Source: Meiothermus sp.
GTDB taxonomy: Bacteria; Deinococcota; Deinococci; Deinococcales; Thermaceae
Direction: 5' to 3'
Length of the DNA stretch: 52,053 nt
NCBI RefSeq assembly: GCF_025060375.1
Contig: NZ_JANXCG010000006.1
Location: 1-52,053, forward strand
Part shown: piece after piece, positions 9,935-18,269 of the stretch
Layout: each line of letters starts with the position of its first letter
Position numbering within the stretch: the stretch's first letter is position 1
Notes under the pieces: generated by a model
The model's database searches: none
What the model was told of the DNA's origin: nothing
Seen by the model: the letters and a program-made list of their open reading frames with translations, nothing else
Made by a program: the position numbers and the translations under genes

Positions 9935-10174
9935 ATGCCCCACGTGATCACCGAACCCTGCATCGGAACCAAGGACAAGTCCTGCGTAGAGGTCTGCCCG
10001 GTTGAGTGCATCTACGACGGTGGAGACCAGTTCTACATCCACCCCGACGAGTGCATTGACTGCGGGGCCTGCGTCCCCGCCTGTCCGGTGTCCGCCATCT
10101 ACCCTGAGGAAGACGTCCCTGAGCAGTGGCGCGACTACATCGCCAAGAACCGCAAGCTTGCGGGCCTAGAGTAG
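9935..10174 (+). CDS. fdxA: 7Fe ferredoxin ([3Fe-4S][4Fe-4S])
   Basis: This 79-residue acidic electron carrier is the Thermus-type seven-iron ferredoxin. Cys9, Cys17 and Cys50 fit a [3Fe-4S] cluster. Cys21 (in VEVCPVEC) or Cys25 together with Cys40, Cys43 and Cys46 (ECIDCGAC) complete the [4Fe-4S] site, with conserved prolines after Cys21 and Cys50. The ATG is preceded by a strong GAGGAGG at 9923-9929. It serves general low-potential electron transfer; no specific partner is adjacent. A strong hairpin follows its stop. Confidence 0.96.
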   Translation: MPHVITEPCIGTKDKSCVEVCPVECIYDGGDQFYIHPDECIDCGACVPACPVSAIYPEEDVPEQWRDYIAKNRKLAGLE

Positions 10175-10176
10175 CC

Positions 10177-10210
10177 GCAAGGCCAGAGGCGGTGTCGCCT
10201 GCGGCCTTGC
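10177..10210. terminator. hairpin between convergent ferredoxin and ilvE genes
   Basis: GCAAGGCC (10177-10184) pairs perfectly with GGCCTTGC (10203-10210), with an inner GGCG/CGCC stem. It lies between two convergent stop codons, so it can serve both directions. The rightward side is followed by AGGGCCTTTT. Confidence 0.75.
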
Positions 10211-10219
10211 AGGGCCTTT

Positions 10220-11173
10220 TCACACGTAGGTCAGCCAGCCCTCGTAGCGGGGGTTCATGCCCTGAACCACCTCCATGTAGGCGGCCCGAAGGCGGAGCGT
10301 GTGGGGGCCGGCTTCGCCGTTTCCAATGGGGCGGTGGTCGAGGTAGGAGATGGGGGTGACCTCAGCGGCGGTGCCCACCATGAAGGCCTCGTCGGCCATG
10401 TAGAGCTGGTCGCGGGTGGCCCGCACCTCCCGAACCTCGTAGCCCAGATCGCGGGCCAGGACTATCACCGTGTCGCGGGTGATGCCCATCAGGTTAACCG
10501 AGTGCTCGATGGCATAGAGCACCCCTCCACGGAAGAAGAAGATGTTCTCCCCCGACCCCTCAGCGATAAAGCCCTCCTTGTCCAGCAGCAAAGCCTCATC
10601 GGCCCCTGCCTGATGCGCCTCCATACGAGCTAGAGCGCTGTTGACATAGTTTCCCCCAACCTTGGCCTTACCGGGCATCACGTTGGCGGGAAAACGGGCC
10701 CAAGAGGACGTGATCAGCCGGGCCCCCTTGCGCACTGCCTCGTCCCCCAGATAGGTGCCCCACTCCCAGGCCGCCACCATCACCTCGGCAGGGTTGTTGG
10801 GCAGCGGGTTTACCCCCAGGGTATGGGCCCCCATCCAGGCCAGCGGACGGATGTAGCAGCTCCTGTAGCCGTTGGCCCGGACCACCTCCAAAATGGCCTG
10901 GTTGATAGCCTCAGGACCGAAGGGCATCTCAAAACGCATCACCCTGGCGCTGTGAAAGAAGCGCTCAGTGTGCTCCCGTAAGCGGAAAACGGCCGGGCCC
11001 TTGGGGGTTTCGTAGGCCCTAAGCCCCTCAAAGATGCTGGTGCCGTAGTGAAGCGCGTGGGTCAGCACCGAGACCTTAGCCTCCTCCTGAGGGACCAGCC
11101 GCCCGTTAAACCAAATGAGCCCCGCCTTTATCCTGCTATCGCCGCCAATTTTGGGTCGGGTTTCGGTGGACAT
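10220..11173 (-). CDS. ilvE: branched-chain amino acid aminotransferase
   Basis: This PLP enzyme interconverts branched-chain amino acids and their 2-oxo acids with glutamate as amino donor. The 317-residue class IV aminotransferase begins with a typical IWFNGRLVPQEEAKVSVL. HYGTSIFEGLRAY is near residue 45, the probable PLP lysine is in KAKVGGNYVNS near 165, and EGSGENIFFF is near 200. An in-frame start eight codons earlier exists, but ATG 11173 is preceded by an ideal GGAGGA and is preferred. It lies 52 bases downstream of the DciA-like gene on the same strand. Confidence 0.95.
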   Translation of the reverse strand: MSTETRPKIGGDSRIKAGLIWFNGRLVPQEEAKVSVLTHALHYGTSIFEGLRAYETPKGPAVFRLREHTERFFHSARVMRFEMPFGPEAINQAILEVVRANGYRSCYIRPLAWMGAHTLGVNPLPNNPAEVMVAAWEWGTYLGDEAVRKGARLITSSWARFPANVMPGKAKVGGNYVNSALARMEAHQAGADEALLLDKEGFIAEGSGENIFFFRGGVLYAIEHSVNLMGITRDTVIVLARDLGYEVREVRATRDQLYMADEAFMVGTAAEVTPISYLDHRPIGNGEAGPHTLRLRAAYMEVVQGMNPRYEGWLTYV

Positions 11174-11225
11174 GAATTCCTCCAGACAAGCGCCCAACAG
11201 GCTAAGCCGAGGGCGGTATGGCTCA

Positions 11226-12026
11226 TCATATCTCCTTTAGCAAGGAGAGCACCGCCTCAGGCAGCAAGTGGCGGTAGGACCGAACTTCCTGCTGCCCTGT
11301 GCGAAGCTGGAGGTAACGGCGTGCGGTATCCCGCAGTATGGCGATGAGCTCGGGGTCTCGGACCGCCTCAGGCAGGAGTTCCTGGAGCTGGGCCCAAAGC
11401 CTTTGCTGAGCCAGGTACCGTGCCGCCTCGAGCGGCTCTCCCTCGAGCCTGGGCCGGAGCGGAAAGCAAACCAGCCGAGCAGCCTCCCGCTGCACGTAGG
11501 GCTGCGCCAGCAAGCGCCCGCAGGAAGCGCAGGGCCGCTTCGGACTGGAGGCCCCGCACACCGGGCACGGGGGGTGGGGGCTGGCCTTCTGCTTTCGGAG
11601 CACTGCCCTGCCCGCGCCCATGACAGCCTGGCGAAGCGCCGGATGCACCCTCTCCGCCAACGCCTGCAGGTCCGCCTCTTCAGCAGGGGCAATAGGCGGG
11701 AGGGGCGGGTCTTCAGCCCTGGTCTTCCCTTTGGAAACGGCCCCCACCTGAAACCGCACCTCCCGCACTACCCCGGGGAGCATTTCCTGGTAGCGCCGGA
11801 CCAACTCCTCCTTTAGGTAGGTAAGCTGATGGGCCACCACCGAGTCCGGCACCCGCACAAACAACACCCCACCCTCCAACCGCTCGGCCTGGCTCATCTC
11901 GCTTAGGATGGGCCCTACCACCCGAGGCCATAGCAAAAGCACTCGGCCTCGCTGGAGGCCAGACTGAAAGGGGTTCTGCTCCAGAATTTTCTGGATGATC
12001 TCAGCGGCCGACCGGGCCTCCGACAT
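11226..12026 (-). CDS. DUF721/DciA-like protein with C-terminal zinc ribbon
   Basis: The N-terminal 100 residues (AAEIIQKILEQNPFQSGL, WPRVVGPILSEMSQAERLEGG, DSVVAHQLTYLKEELVRRY) match the DUF721/DciA domain, whose characterised members help load the replicative helicase. After a linker near residues 110-150 a zinc-ribbon-like motif, CPVCGASSPKRPCASCG, appears near residue 185, followed by about 75 residues of unclassified helical sequence. Total length is 266 residues, long for the family. The frame stays open upstream, but ATG 12026 lies six bases after TACCCT, giving a leaderless start. The DciA assignment is by domain; the whole-protein role is inferred. Confidence 0.7.
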   Translation of the reverse strand: MSEARSAAEIIQKILEQNPFQSGLQRGRVLLLWPRVVGPILSEMSQAERLEGGVLFVRVPDSVVAHQLTYLKEELVRRYQEMLPGVVREVRFQVGAVSKGKTRAEDPPLPPIAPAEEADLQALAERVHPALRQAVMGAGRAVLRKQKASPHPPCPVCGASSPKRPCASCGRLLAQPYVQREAARLVCFPLRPRLEGEPLEAARYLAQQRLWAQLQELLPEAVRDPELIAILRDTARRYLQLRTGQQEVRSYRHLLPEAVLSLLKEI

Positions 12027-12270
12027 GCCTATAGGGTAGACCTCGAGGGAAGGTCTGGCTAGGAGAAAGCCTTGGCTCGAGGGTGCTTTCCAAGGCGGGG
12101 CACCCCGTGTTATGGTTGCAATTACGAGCGAGGCCGAAGGAGGCTCTGCTGGGCTTCTTTCGGAGTGGGAAGGGTGGAGAAAACCCGACCCAGCACACCG
12201 GTGAGGCATTCGCCCACCCGCGCGGCGCGACCATAAATCGCGATTTTTCCCACTACAAGGAGGAAGCGTG

Positions 12271-13767
12271 ATGAAGCGTTGGTTGCTCGTCGGTTTGCTG
12301 GCTCTCTTTGGGCTGGGCCTGGCCCAGCAGCGGGGGGGTTCCATCACCATCGCCCTTCAGACCGAGCCCGCGGCCTGGGACCCCACCCAGGTGGCCGGGG
12401 CTGATATCTCCCGGGTGGTGTACGACAACGTGCTCCAGGGACTGGTAAAGCGCAACCCTAAGGGCGAGATCGTGCCTTCGCTGGCCACCCGCTGGACGGT
12501 CTCGGACTCGGGGCTCACCTACACCTTCACCCTGCGCCAGGGGGTGAAGTTCCACGACGGCTCCGACTTCACCGCGCAGGACGTGCTGGCCAAGTTCAAC
12601 CGGGCCAGAAACCCCGACACCCGGGCCTCGGGCCATCTGCGCCCCGACCTCTACCGCGACATCGCCGAGGTCACGAGCCCAAACCCCAACACGGTGGTCT
12701 TCCGCCTGCGCCAGCCCAACAACGACTTCCTTTTCATCCTCTCGCGCCCTGAGTCGCTGATTGGCCCGCGCCAGCGGCCCCTTGCGGAACAGCGGGTGCA
12801 GCCCATTGGCACCGGGCCCTTCCGCTTTGCCGCCTGGGAGCGGGGGGTGGCGGTGCGGCTCGAGCGCAACCCCAACTACTACCTGCCGGGCCTGCCCTAC
12901 CTGGACCGGGTCAACTTCCGCTTCCTGGGGGACGGGGATGCCCAGCTTGCGGGTCTGCGGGCAGGCGACCTGGACGTGATTGCCTACGCCCTGTTGCCCG
13001 AGAACGCGGTGGTGCTCTCGCGGGACAGCAACTTCAGGGTGTTCTCCGGCTCGGCCACCGCCGAGGCGGTGGCTGGCTTCAACAACAGCCGCCCCCCCTT
13101 CAACGACGTACGGGTGCGCCGGGGCATCACCCTGGCCATCAACAAGGATGAGCTCATCCAGGGGGCCATGCTGGGCTACGGTACCAAGATCGGCTCCATG
13201 CGCTCGCCCGGCGAGGCCTGCTCCGTTGACCTCTCCAACGTCAACGCCTATAACCCCGACGAGGCCCGCCGCCTCCTAGCCGAAGCCGGCTTCACCAACC
13301 AGAACCCCCTGCGCTTCACCTTCAACCTGGCCGCCGAGTTCCCCTACGAGCGGCGCATTGGCGAGGCCTTGGTGGCCCAGCTCAACAGGCTGGGGCCCCT
13401 GCAGGTAACCATTCAAGTGACCGACTTCAACACCTGGATTCAGCGAGTCTTCACCCAGGCCGACTACGCCATGACCATCATCGGCCACGTGGAAGCCAAC
13501 GACATCGGCAACTACGCCAACCCCCGCTACTACTGGCGCTACAACAACCCCCGCTTCCAGCAGCTTTTCACCCAGTACCTGCGGGCACCAAACCAGACCA
13601 GGGCCTGCGAGGCCCTGGCCGCAGCCCAGCGCCTTTTGGCCGAGGACGCCGCCAGCGTGTGGGTGATGAGCCTCCCTGCGCTGGGAGCCCATCGGGCTCG
13701 GGTGCAGAACTGGCCGGAGGGCTTCCTCTCCCCTGGCATCAGCCTGGCCGAGGTCTGGGTGCGGTAG
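12271..13767 (+). CDS. ABC transporter substrate-binding protein, family 5 (peptide type)
   Basis: A 498-residue exported solute-binding protein of the OppA/DppA family. A signal peptide is clear (basic start, hydrophobic LLVGLLALFGLGLA, cleavage after Ala-Gln) with no lipobox cysteine. The mature protein opens with GGSITIALQTEPAAWDPTQ and contains the family signature LTYTFTLRQGVKFHDGSDFTA-like stretch near residue 90. Ligands of such proteins include di- and oligopeptides, nickel and glutathione; the sequence does not decide. ATG 12271 is preferred over GTG 12268 because AAGGAGGA (12257-12264) is better spaced. The two permeases follow after a hairpin. Confidence 0.92.
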   Translation: MKRWLLVGLLALFGLGLAQQRGGSITIALQTEPAAWDPTQVAGADISRVVYDNVLQGLVKRNPKGEIVPSLATRWTVSDSGLTYTFTLRQGVKFHDGSDFTAQDVLAKFNRARNPDTRASGHLRPDLYRDIAEVTSPNPNTVVFRLRQPNNDFLFILSRPESLIGPRQRPLAEQRVQPIGTGPFRFAAWERGVAVRLERNPNYYLPGLPYLDRVNFRFLGDGDAQLAGLRAGDLDVIAYALLPENAVVLSRDSNFRVFSGSATAEAVAGFNNSRPPFNDVRVRRGITLAINKDELIQGAMLGYGTKIGSMRSPGEACSVDLSNVNAYNPDEARRLLAEAGFTNQNPLRFTFNLAAEFPYERRIGEALVAQLNRLGPLQVTIQVTDFNTWIQRVFTQADYAMTIIGHVEANDIGNYANPRYYWRYNNPRFQQLFTQYLRAPNQTRACEALAAAQRLLAEDAASVWVMSLPALGAHRARVQNWPEGFLSPGISLAEVWVR

Positions 13768-13783
13768 CCAAATGAGGTAGACA

Positions 13784-13813
13784 ACCGGTGGTCAGGCTGG
13801 TTTGGCCACCGGT
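13784..13813 (+). terminator. hairpin between binding protein and permease genes
   Basis: ACCGGTGG (13784-13791) pairs perfectly with CCACCGGT (13806-13813) across a 14-base loop, in the 73-base gap after the binding-protein gene. Such hairpins commonly attenuate transcription or protect the upstream mRNA, so that binding protein is made in excess of permeases. Confidence 0.6.
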
Positions 13814-13840
13814 CTTCTGCTGTAAGCTGCGGCTGTCCTT

Positions 13841-14788
13841 ATGCTTTCCTACGCCCTCAGGCGTCTGGCCCTCGCCCTGGTCACCCTCTGGCTGGCTACC
13901 CTGCTGGTCTTTGGGGCCCTGCTCCTAATCCCGGGCAACCCAGCCCAGGCCATCCTCGGCCTCGAGGCCACCCCTGAGGATGTGGCGGCCTTGGAGGCCC
14001 GGCTGGGCCTAGACCGCCCCCCCCTCGAGCGGTACCTGGGCTGGCTGGGAGGGGTGCTGCGGGGCGACCTGGGCCAGTCCATCCGCTACGAGCAGCCCAT
14101 CTCGGCGCTGATTGCGGCCCGGCTGGGCATCACCCTGCCCATCGTGGCGGCCTCCTTGCTCTTGGCCACCCTAATTGCTGTTCCGCTGGGCATTCTGGCC
14201 GCCCGGCGGGCAGGAAGCCTGGTGGACCTTGCGGTCTCGCTGGGGGCGCTTTTGGGCATCGTGCTGCCCTCGTTCTGGGTAGGGCTGATGTTCATCTACA
14301 TCTTCATCGTCTGGCTCAAGCTACCCCTGCCCACCAGTTTCCCCATTGAGGGTTGGGGGAACCCCGAGCGGGCCCTGGCCGCGCTGGTGCTGCCGGTGCT
14401 CACGGTAGGACTGGCCAGCGCCTCGTTCCTGGTGCGGCTGGTGCGGGGAAGCGTGCTCGAGGTCTTGCAGCAGGACTACATCCGTACCGCCCGGGCCAAG
14501 GGCCTCTCCGAACGGGTGGTGCTCTACAAGCACGCCCTCCGGAACGCCTCCTTGCCTGTGGTCACGGTGCTGGGGCTCGAGTTCGCCAACCTACTCATCG
14601 CCACGGTGGTGGTGGAAACCGTCTTCGGCATTCCCGGTCTAGGCTCCCTATCGCTCACCGCGATCAGCGCCCGCGACTACCCACTGGTGCAGGGGTTGGT
14701 GTTGGTCATCGCAGCTTTCATTGTGCTGATGAACCTGCTGGTGGACTTGCTCTACGGTCTGCTGGACCCAAGGGTGAGCTATGGGTAG
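13841..14788 (+). CDS. ABC transporter permease, DppB/OppB type
   Basis: A 315-residue inner-membrane permease with about six membrane segments. It has the typical DppB start (LRRLALALVTLWLATLLVF) with the PGNP motif near residue 28. The EAA loop that contacts the ATPase is at about residues 205-225 (DYIRTARAKGLSERVVLYKHAL). It pairs with the next gene to form the channel for the peptide-type importer. It overlaps that gene by eight bases. No ATPase genes follow, so these must be encoded elsewhere. Confidence 0.93.
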   Translation: MLSYALRRLALALVTLWLATLLVFGALLLIPGNPAQAILGLEATPEDVAALEARLGLDRPPLERYLGWLGGVLRGDLGQSIRYEQPISALIAARLGITLPIVAASLLLATLIAVPLGILAARRAGSLVDLAVSLGALLGIVLPSFWVGLMFIYIFIVWLKLPLPTSFPIEGWGNPERALAALVLPVLTVGLASASFLVRLVRGSVLEVLQQDYIRTARAKGLSERVVLYKHALRNASLPVVTVLGLEFANLLIATVVVETVFGIPGLGSLSLTAISARDYPLVQGLVLVIAAFIVLMNLLVDLLYGLLDPRVSYG

Positions 14789-15608
14789 GAAGAGATGGCG
14801 GCAACTGCCCCTTTCCCTAAGGCTAGGGGCCTTCCTGATCGGTCTGGTCCTGCTGATGGCCCTGGCGAGCAGCCTCAACCCCACCGACCCCAACGCCACC
14901 ACCCCGAACCGCCTGGCCCCGGTTTTTTCCCAAGGACACCCCTTGGGCACCGATATCCTGGGCCGCGACACCCTAGCCAGGGTGCTGGCTGGGGCCCAAA
15001 ACGCCCTCTACGTGGGCCTGGTGGCGGTGGGCATCGGGCTCTCGCTGGGAATGGCCCTGGGGGTTCTGGCGGGGTATGTGGGGGGCTGGCTAGACCAGGC
15101 CCTCTCCGTGCTGTTGGAAGCCCTTTACGCCCTACCCGCCCTGCTGCTGGCCCTCCTGCTGGCAGCGGTCTTCAGCCCGGGGGTGACCACCTCCATGGTG
15201 GCCATTGGGCTGGCGGCAGTGCCTGCCTTTGCTCGAGTGGCTCGAGCCGGGGTGCTGGCGGTCAGAAACCTCCCTTACATTGAGGCGGCCCGGGCCTTAG
15301 GAGCGGGCAGCGGGCGCATCGTGCTGAGGCACATCCTGCCCAATATCCTAGGGCCCTTGGTGGTGCAGGCCAGCCTGGCTTTTGCCGTGGCCATCCTGGC
15401 TGAGGCCGCGCTCTCGTACCTGGGCCTCGGCACCCAGCCCCCCGACCCGAGCTGGGGCCGGATGCTGCGGGAAGCCCAGAGCTACCAGGAGCTCACGCCC
15501 TACCCGGTCGTCTTCCCGGGTCTAGCCATTGGGCTTGCAGTTTTGGGCTTCAACCTGCTGGGCGACGGCCTGCGGGACTACCTTGACCCTAGAAGGCAGA
15601 GCCGATAG
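14781..15608 (+). CDS. ABC transporter permease, DppC/OppC type
   Basis: The 275-residue partner permease. It shows the DppC signature HPLGTDILGRDTLARVLAGA near residue 52 and an EAA loop near 170 (YIEAARALGAGSGRIVLRHI), followed by the conserved EAALSYLGLGTQPPDPSWG near 210. The start lies inside the end of the upstream permease gene, so translation is coupled. The usual dppD and dppF ATPase genes are missing here; the next gene is an unrelated SDR. Confidence 0.93.
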   Translation: MGRKRWRQLPLSLRLGAFLIGLVLLMALASSLNPTDPNATTPNRLAPVFSQGHPLGTDILGRDTLARVLAGAQNALYVGLVAVGIGLSLGMALGVLAGYVGGWLDQALSVLLEALYALPALLLALLLAAVFSPGVTTSMVAIGLAAVPAFARVARAGVLAVRNLPYIEAARALGAGSGRIVLRHILPNILGPLVVQASLAFAVAILAEAALSYLGLGTQPPDPSWGRMLREAQSYQELTPYPVVFPGLAIGLAVLGFNLLGDGLRDYLDPRRQSR

Positions 15609-15627
15609 GCCCTATGCTGGGGTGGGC

Positions 15628-16419
15628 ATGAACTATGCAGAGATGTTCCGACTAGACGGGCAGGTGGCCTTGGTGGTGGGGGGTGGTTCGGGTATCGGGC
15701 AGGCCTCGGCCGAGGCTCTGGCTGCCCAAGGGGCCGCGGTAGTGGTGGCCGACCTAAAGGCCGAGCTTGCAAACAACACTGCGGCCAAGATCCAAGCCCA
15801 GGGCGGACAGGCAGAGGCCCAGGAGGTCAACCTCACCAACGCCCACGAAGTCCAAAGGCTCATCCAGGACCTTTGGGAAAGGTATGGCCGGCTGGACATT
15901 GCCGTGACCACCCCCAGCATCAACATCCGCAAACCTGCCCTGAGCTACAGCAGCGAGGAGTTTGACCGGGTGGTGGGGGTCAACCTTAGGGGAACCTTCC
16001 ATCTCCTAACCGAGGCTGGCCGGGTCATGGCGGAACAGGGTTCAGGCGTCCTTATTGCCTTTTCCTCTATCCGCTCCTTGGTGGTGGAGCCAGGGCAGTC
16101 GGTCTACGCCATGACCAAGGCCGGTACCGTTCAGCTCATCCGTGGCCTGGCCGCAGAACTGGGACCTCGGGGGGTGCGGGCCAACGCCATCGCCCCCGGG
16201 GTGATCGATACCCCTCTTACCGCCCCCATAAAGGAAAGGCCTGAGTGGTACAAAGCTTACGCCGAGCGCAGCATCCTCAAGCGTTGGGGCCGACCGGAGG
16301 AGGTGGCGGCTGCGGTGGTGTTCTTGGCCTCCCCAGCCGCCTCCTACATCACCGGCACCGTGCTCTTTGTAGATGGCGGTTGGACAGCGATAGACGGACG
16401 CTTCGAGCCGCCCCTGTGA
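15628..16419 (+). CDS. SDR family oxidoreductase
   Basis: A 263-residue classical short-chain dehydrogenase/reductase using NAD(P)H. The cofactor motif GGGSGIGQ is at about residues 17-24. The catalytic serine is in IAFSSIRS near residue 140 and the YxxxK pair in YAMTK near 155. The C-terminal ASPAASYITGTVLFVDGG is standard. An Asp (VVADLK) at the end of the second beta strand favours NAD over NADP. The substrate is unknown. An in-frame start 33 codons upstream lies inside the permease gene and is rejected; ATG 15628 is nine bases after TATGCT. Confidence 0.9.
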   Translation: MNYAEMFRLDGQVALVVGGGSGIGQASAEALAAQGAAVVVADLKAELANNTAAKIQAQGGQAEAQEVNLTNAHEVQRLIQDLWERYGRLDIAVTTPSINIRKPALSYSSEEFDRVVGVNLRGTFHLLTEAGRVMAEQGSGVLIAFSSIRSLVVEPGQSVYAMTKAGTVQLIRGLAAELGPRGVRANAIAPGVIDTPLTAPIKERPEWYKAYAERSILKRWGRPEEVAAAVVFLASPAASYITGTVLFVDGGWTAIDGRFEPPL

Positions 16420-16517
16420 GCCCGGGTTGAACTTGGTTCAGGCCCTGCAAACCCCGGAGCAGGCCGCCGGTATAGTAACCTGGGAGCGTTTGCCCTTTTG
16501 GGCAGACGAGGTTGCGC

Positions 16518-17351
16518 ATGGGTCGGAGGTCCGCCTACTGGTTCGCCCTTCCTGCGGTGGGATTCCTGGGGCTCTTTCTGCTCTATCCCTTTTTGGACGT
16601 GCTGCGCTTCTCCACCTGGGACTGGTCGGGACTTTCCGAGCCCAGGCCCATCGGCCTTGAAAACTATTGGGACATCCTCCAAGACCCCGATTTCTACAAA
16701 AGCCTGCGCATCACCCTGGTCTTCGGGGCCATGACCCTGCTCCCCTTCATCCTGCTTTCCATACTGCTCGCACTGGCCCTAGACGGCCAGCCCTACGAAC
16801 GCCCGGTCAAGGCTCTGCTCTTCCTGCCTGGGCTGGTCACCCTGGGGGGGGCCACGGTGGCCTGGTACACCCTATTCAGCCCCGAATACGGGGCCCTGGC
16901 CTCGCTGGTACCGGTACCCCGCTGGGACCAAAGTCCCTTCTGGGCCCTGGTACTGGTGAGCCTCTTCACCATCTGGCGACACATCGGATACGGGGTGCTG
17001 GTGGTTTCGGCAAGGCTCAAGGCCATCCCCAAGACGCTGCTCGAGGCCGCCGCAGTGGACGGGGCTTCTCCCGCACAAACCTTTCGCTTCATCACCCTGC
17101 CCCTCCTGCGGCCGGCCATCACTTACCTGCTGGTCATCGGCACGGTGCTCTCGCTCCAGTCCTACACAGCGGTCTTCCTGCTGACCCGGGGGGGGCCTTT
17201 TGGAGGCACCGAGGTGCTCGGCTACTACCTGTACAAGACCGGTTTCGAGGTGGGCCGGCTGGGCTACGCCGCAGCGCTCACGGTGGTCATCCTGCTGCTG
17301 ACCCTGTTCTTCGCTGCGGCCCAGGTACGGCTCTTGCGGGAGGAGAAATGA
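16518..17351 (+). CDS. sugar ABC transporter permease, MalF type
   Basis: A 277-residue carbohydrate-uptake (CUT1) permease with six membrane segments. It begins YWFALPAVGFLGLFLLYPFL and carries the EAA loop near residue 180 (LLEAAAVDGASPAQTFRFIT). It forms the channel with the next gene. ATG 16518 is preferred over TTG 16512. A TATAGT box is at 16471-16476. The gene opens a four-gene transport cluster with a second permease and two binding proteins. Confidence 0.92.
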   Translation: MGRRSAYWFALPAVGFLGLFLLYPFLDVLRFSTWDWSGLSEPRPIGLENYWDILQDPDFYKSLRITLVFGAMTLLPFILLSILLALALDGQPYERPVKALLFLPGLVTLGGATVAWYTLFSPEYGALASLVPVPRWDQSPFWALVLVSLFTIWRHIGYGVLVVSARLKAIPKTLLEAAAVDGASPAQTFRFITLPLLRPAITYLLVIGTVLSLQSYTAVFLLTRGGPFGGTEVLGYYLYKTGFEVGRLGYAAALTVVILLLTLFFAAAQVRLLREEK

Positions 17352-17388
17352 GCGGGCGGTCTTTGCTGCTGGACAGGAGGTGGGCCTG

Positions 17389-18183
17389 ATGCGCTGGGCC
17401 GGCCATGCCTTTGTGGGAGTGGTGGTCTTCCTGGTAGCCCTGCCCTTCATCTGGATGGCCTACGCCGCCTTCATCCCACCCCAACTCATCTTTACCGGCG
17501 ACATCTTCAGCCAGCTCGCCTTCAGCCTGGAAAACTTCCGGGTACTGAGCCAGGAAGGGTTTTGGGATGGATTTTGGGGGCGCCTCCTCTTCTCAGCCCT
17601 CCTCACCGGAGGGGTGACCCTGCTCCAGCTCCTTACCGGGTTCCTGGCCGCCTATGCCCTAAAGGAGGGAGCCCCCTTGCTACCCTTCTTCCTGCTCCTT
17701 CTGGCCATCCCGGTGGAGCTCCTGCTGGTGCCTCTCTATGGTCTATTGGCCGGGCTTCGCCTGCTGGACACGCTGTGGGCCCTGGTTCTGCCCTTCGCGG
17801 CAAGCCCCTTCATCGTCTACCTGCTCTTCCAAGGGATGCGCACCGTGCCAGAGGAGCTTTTAGAGGCAGCCAGGCTCGATGGGGCGGGCCACCGGGTACT
17901 CCTGACCCGCATCCTGCTGCCCCTTCTGCGACCCCAGCTTATCGCCGCGGGGGTGCTGGCTTTTGCTGCCCACTGGAATCTGGTGCTCTACCCTCGCATC
18001 GTGGCCGGAAGCAAGGAGCTCAAGACGGTGCAGACCTGGATTACCGACCTGCAGCGGCAAAACCCCGCCGACTGGGGCCCGCTTTCCGCTGCAGCCCTGG
18101 CCGCCACCCTGCCCCTGGTCATCGTCTACCTGCTCTACGAGCGCCGCATTGTAGAGACCTTTGAGGAAGGGCTAAAGGGCTGA
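17389..18183 (+). CDS. sugar ABC transporter permease, MalG type
   Basis: The 264-residue CUT1 partner permease, with six predicted membrane segments and an EAA loop near residue 160 (LLEAARLDGAGHRVLLTRIL). ATG 17389 follows a strong AGGAGG at 17375-17380 and is chosen over the in-frame GTG at 17380, which overlaps that site. It starts 37 bases after the MalF-type gene. As usual in Thermaceae, the ATPase is not in the cluster and is probably a shared MsmK/MalK-type subunit encoded elsewhere. Confidence 0.92.
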   Translation: MRWAGHAFVGVVVFLVALPFIWMAYAAFIPPQLIFTGDIFSQLAFSLENFRVLSQEGFWDGFWGRLLFSALLTGGVTLLQLLTGFLAAYALKEGAPLLPFFLLLLAIPVELLLVPLYGLLAGLRLLDTLWALVLPFAASPFIVYLLFQGMRTVPEELLEAARLDGAGHRVLLTRILLPLLRPQLIAAGVLAFAAHWNLVLYPRIVAGSKELKTVQTWITDLQRQNPADWGPLSAAALAATLPLVIVYLLYERRIVETFEEGLKG

Positions 18184-18269
18184 GCTGGGGGGCTCGAGCC
18201 AAACAAACAGCTTTCTCATCTGCCCTATGCCAAACTTATCTGGGGCCTGAAGAGGGCCGGGAGGAAGGC

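Noticed and set aside
12027-12350. 108-codon upstream extension of the DciA-like gene
   Set aside because: It would run into the divergent binding-protein gene. The peptide is unlike any DUF721 N-terminus, and a leaderless start at 12026 fits.
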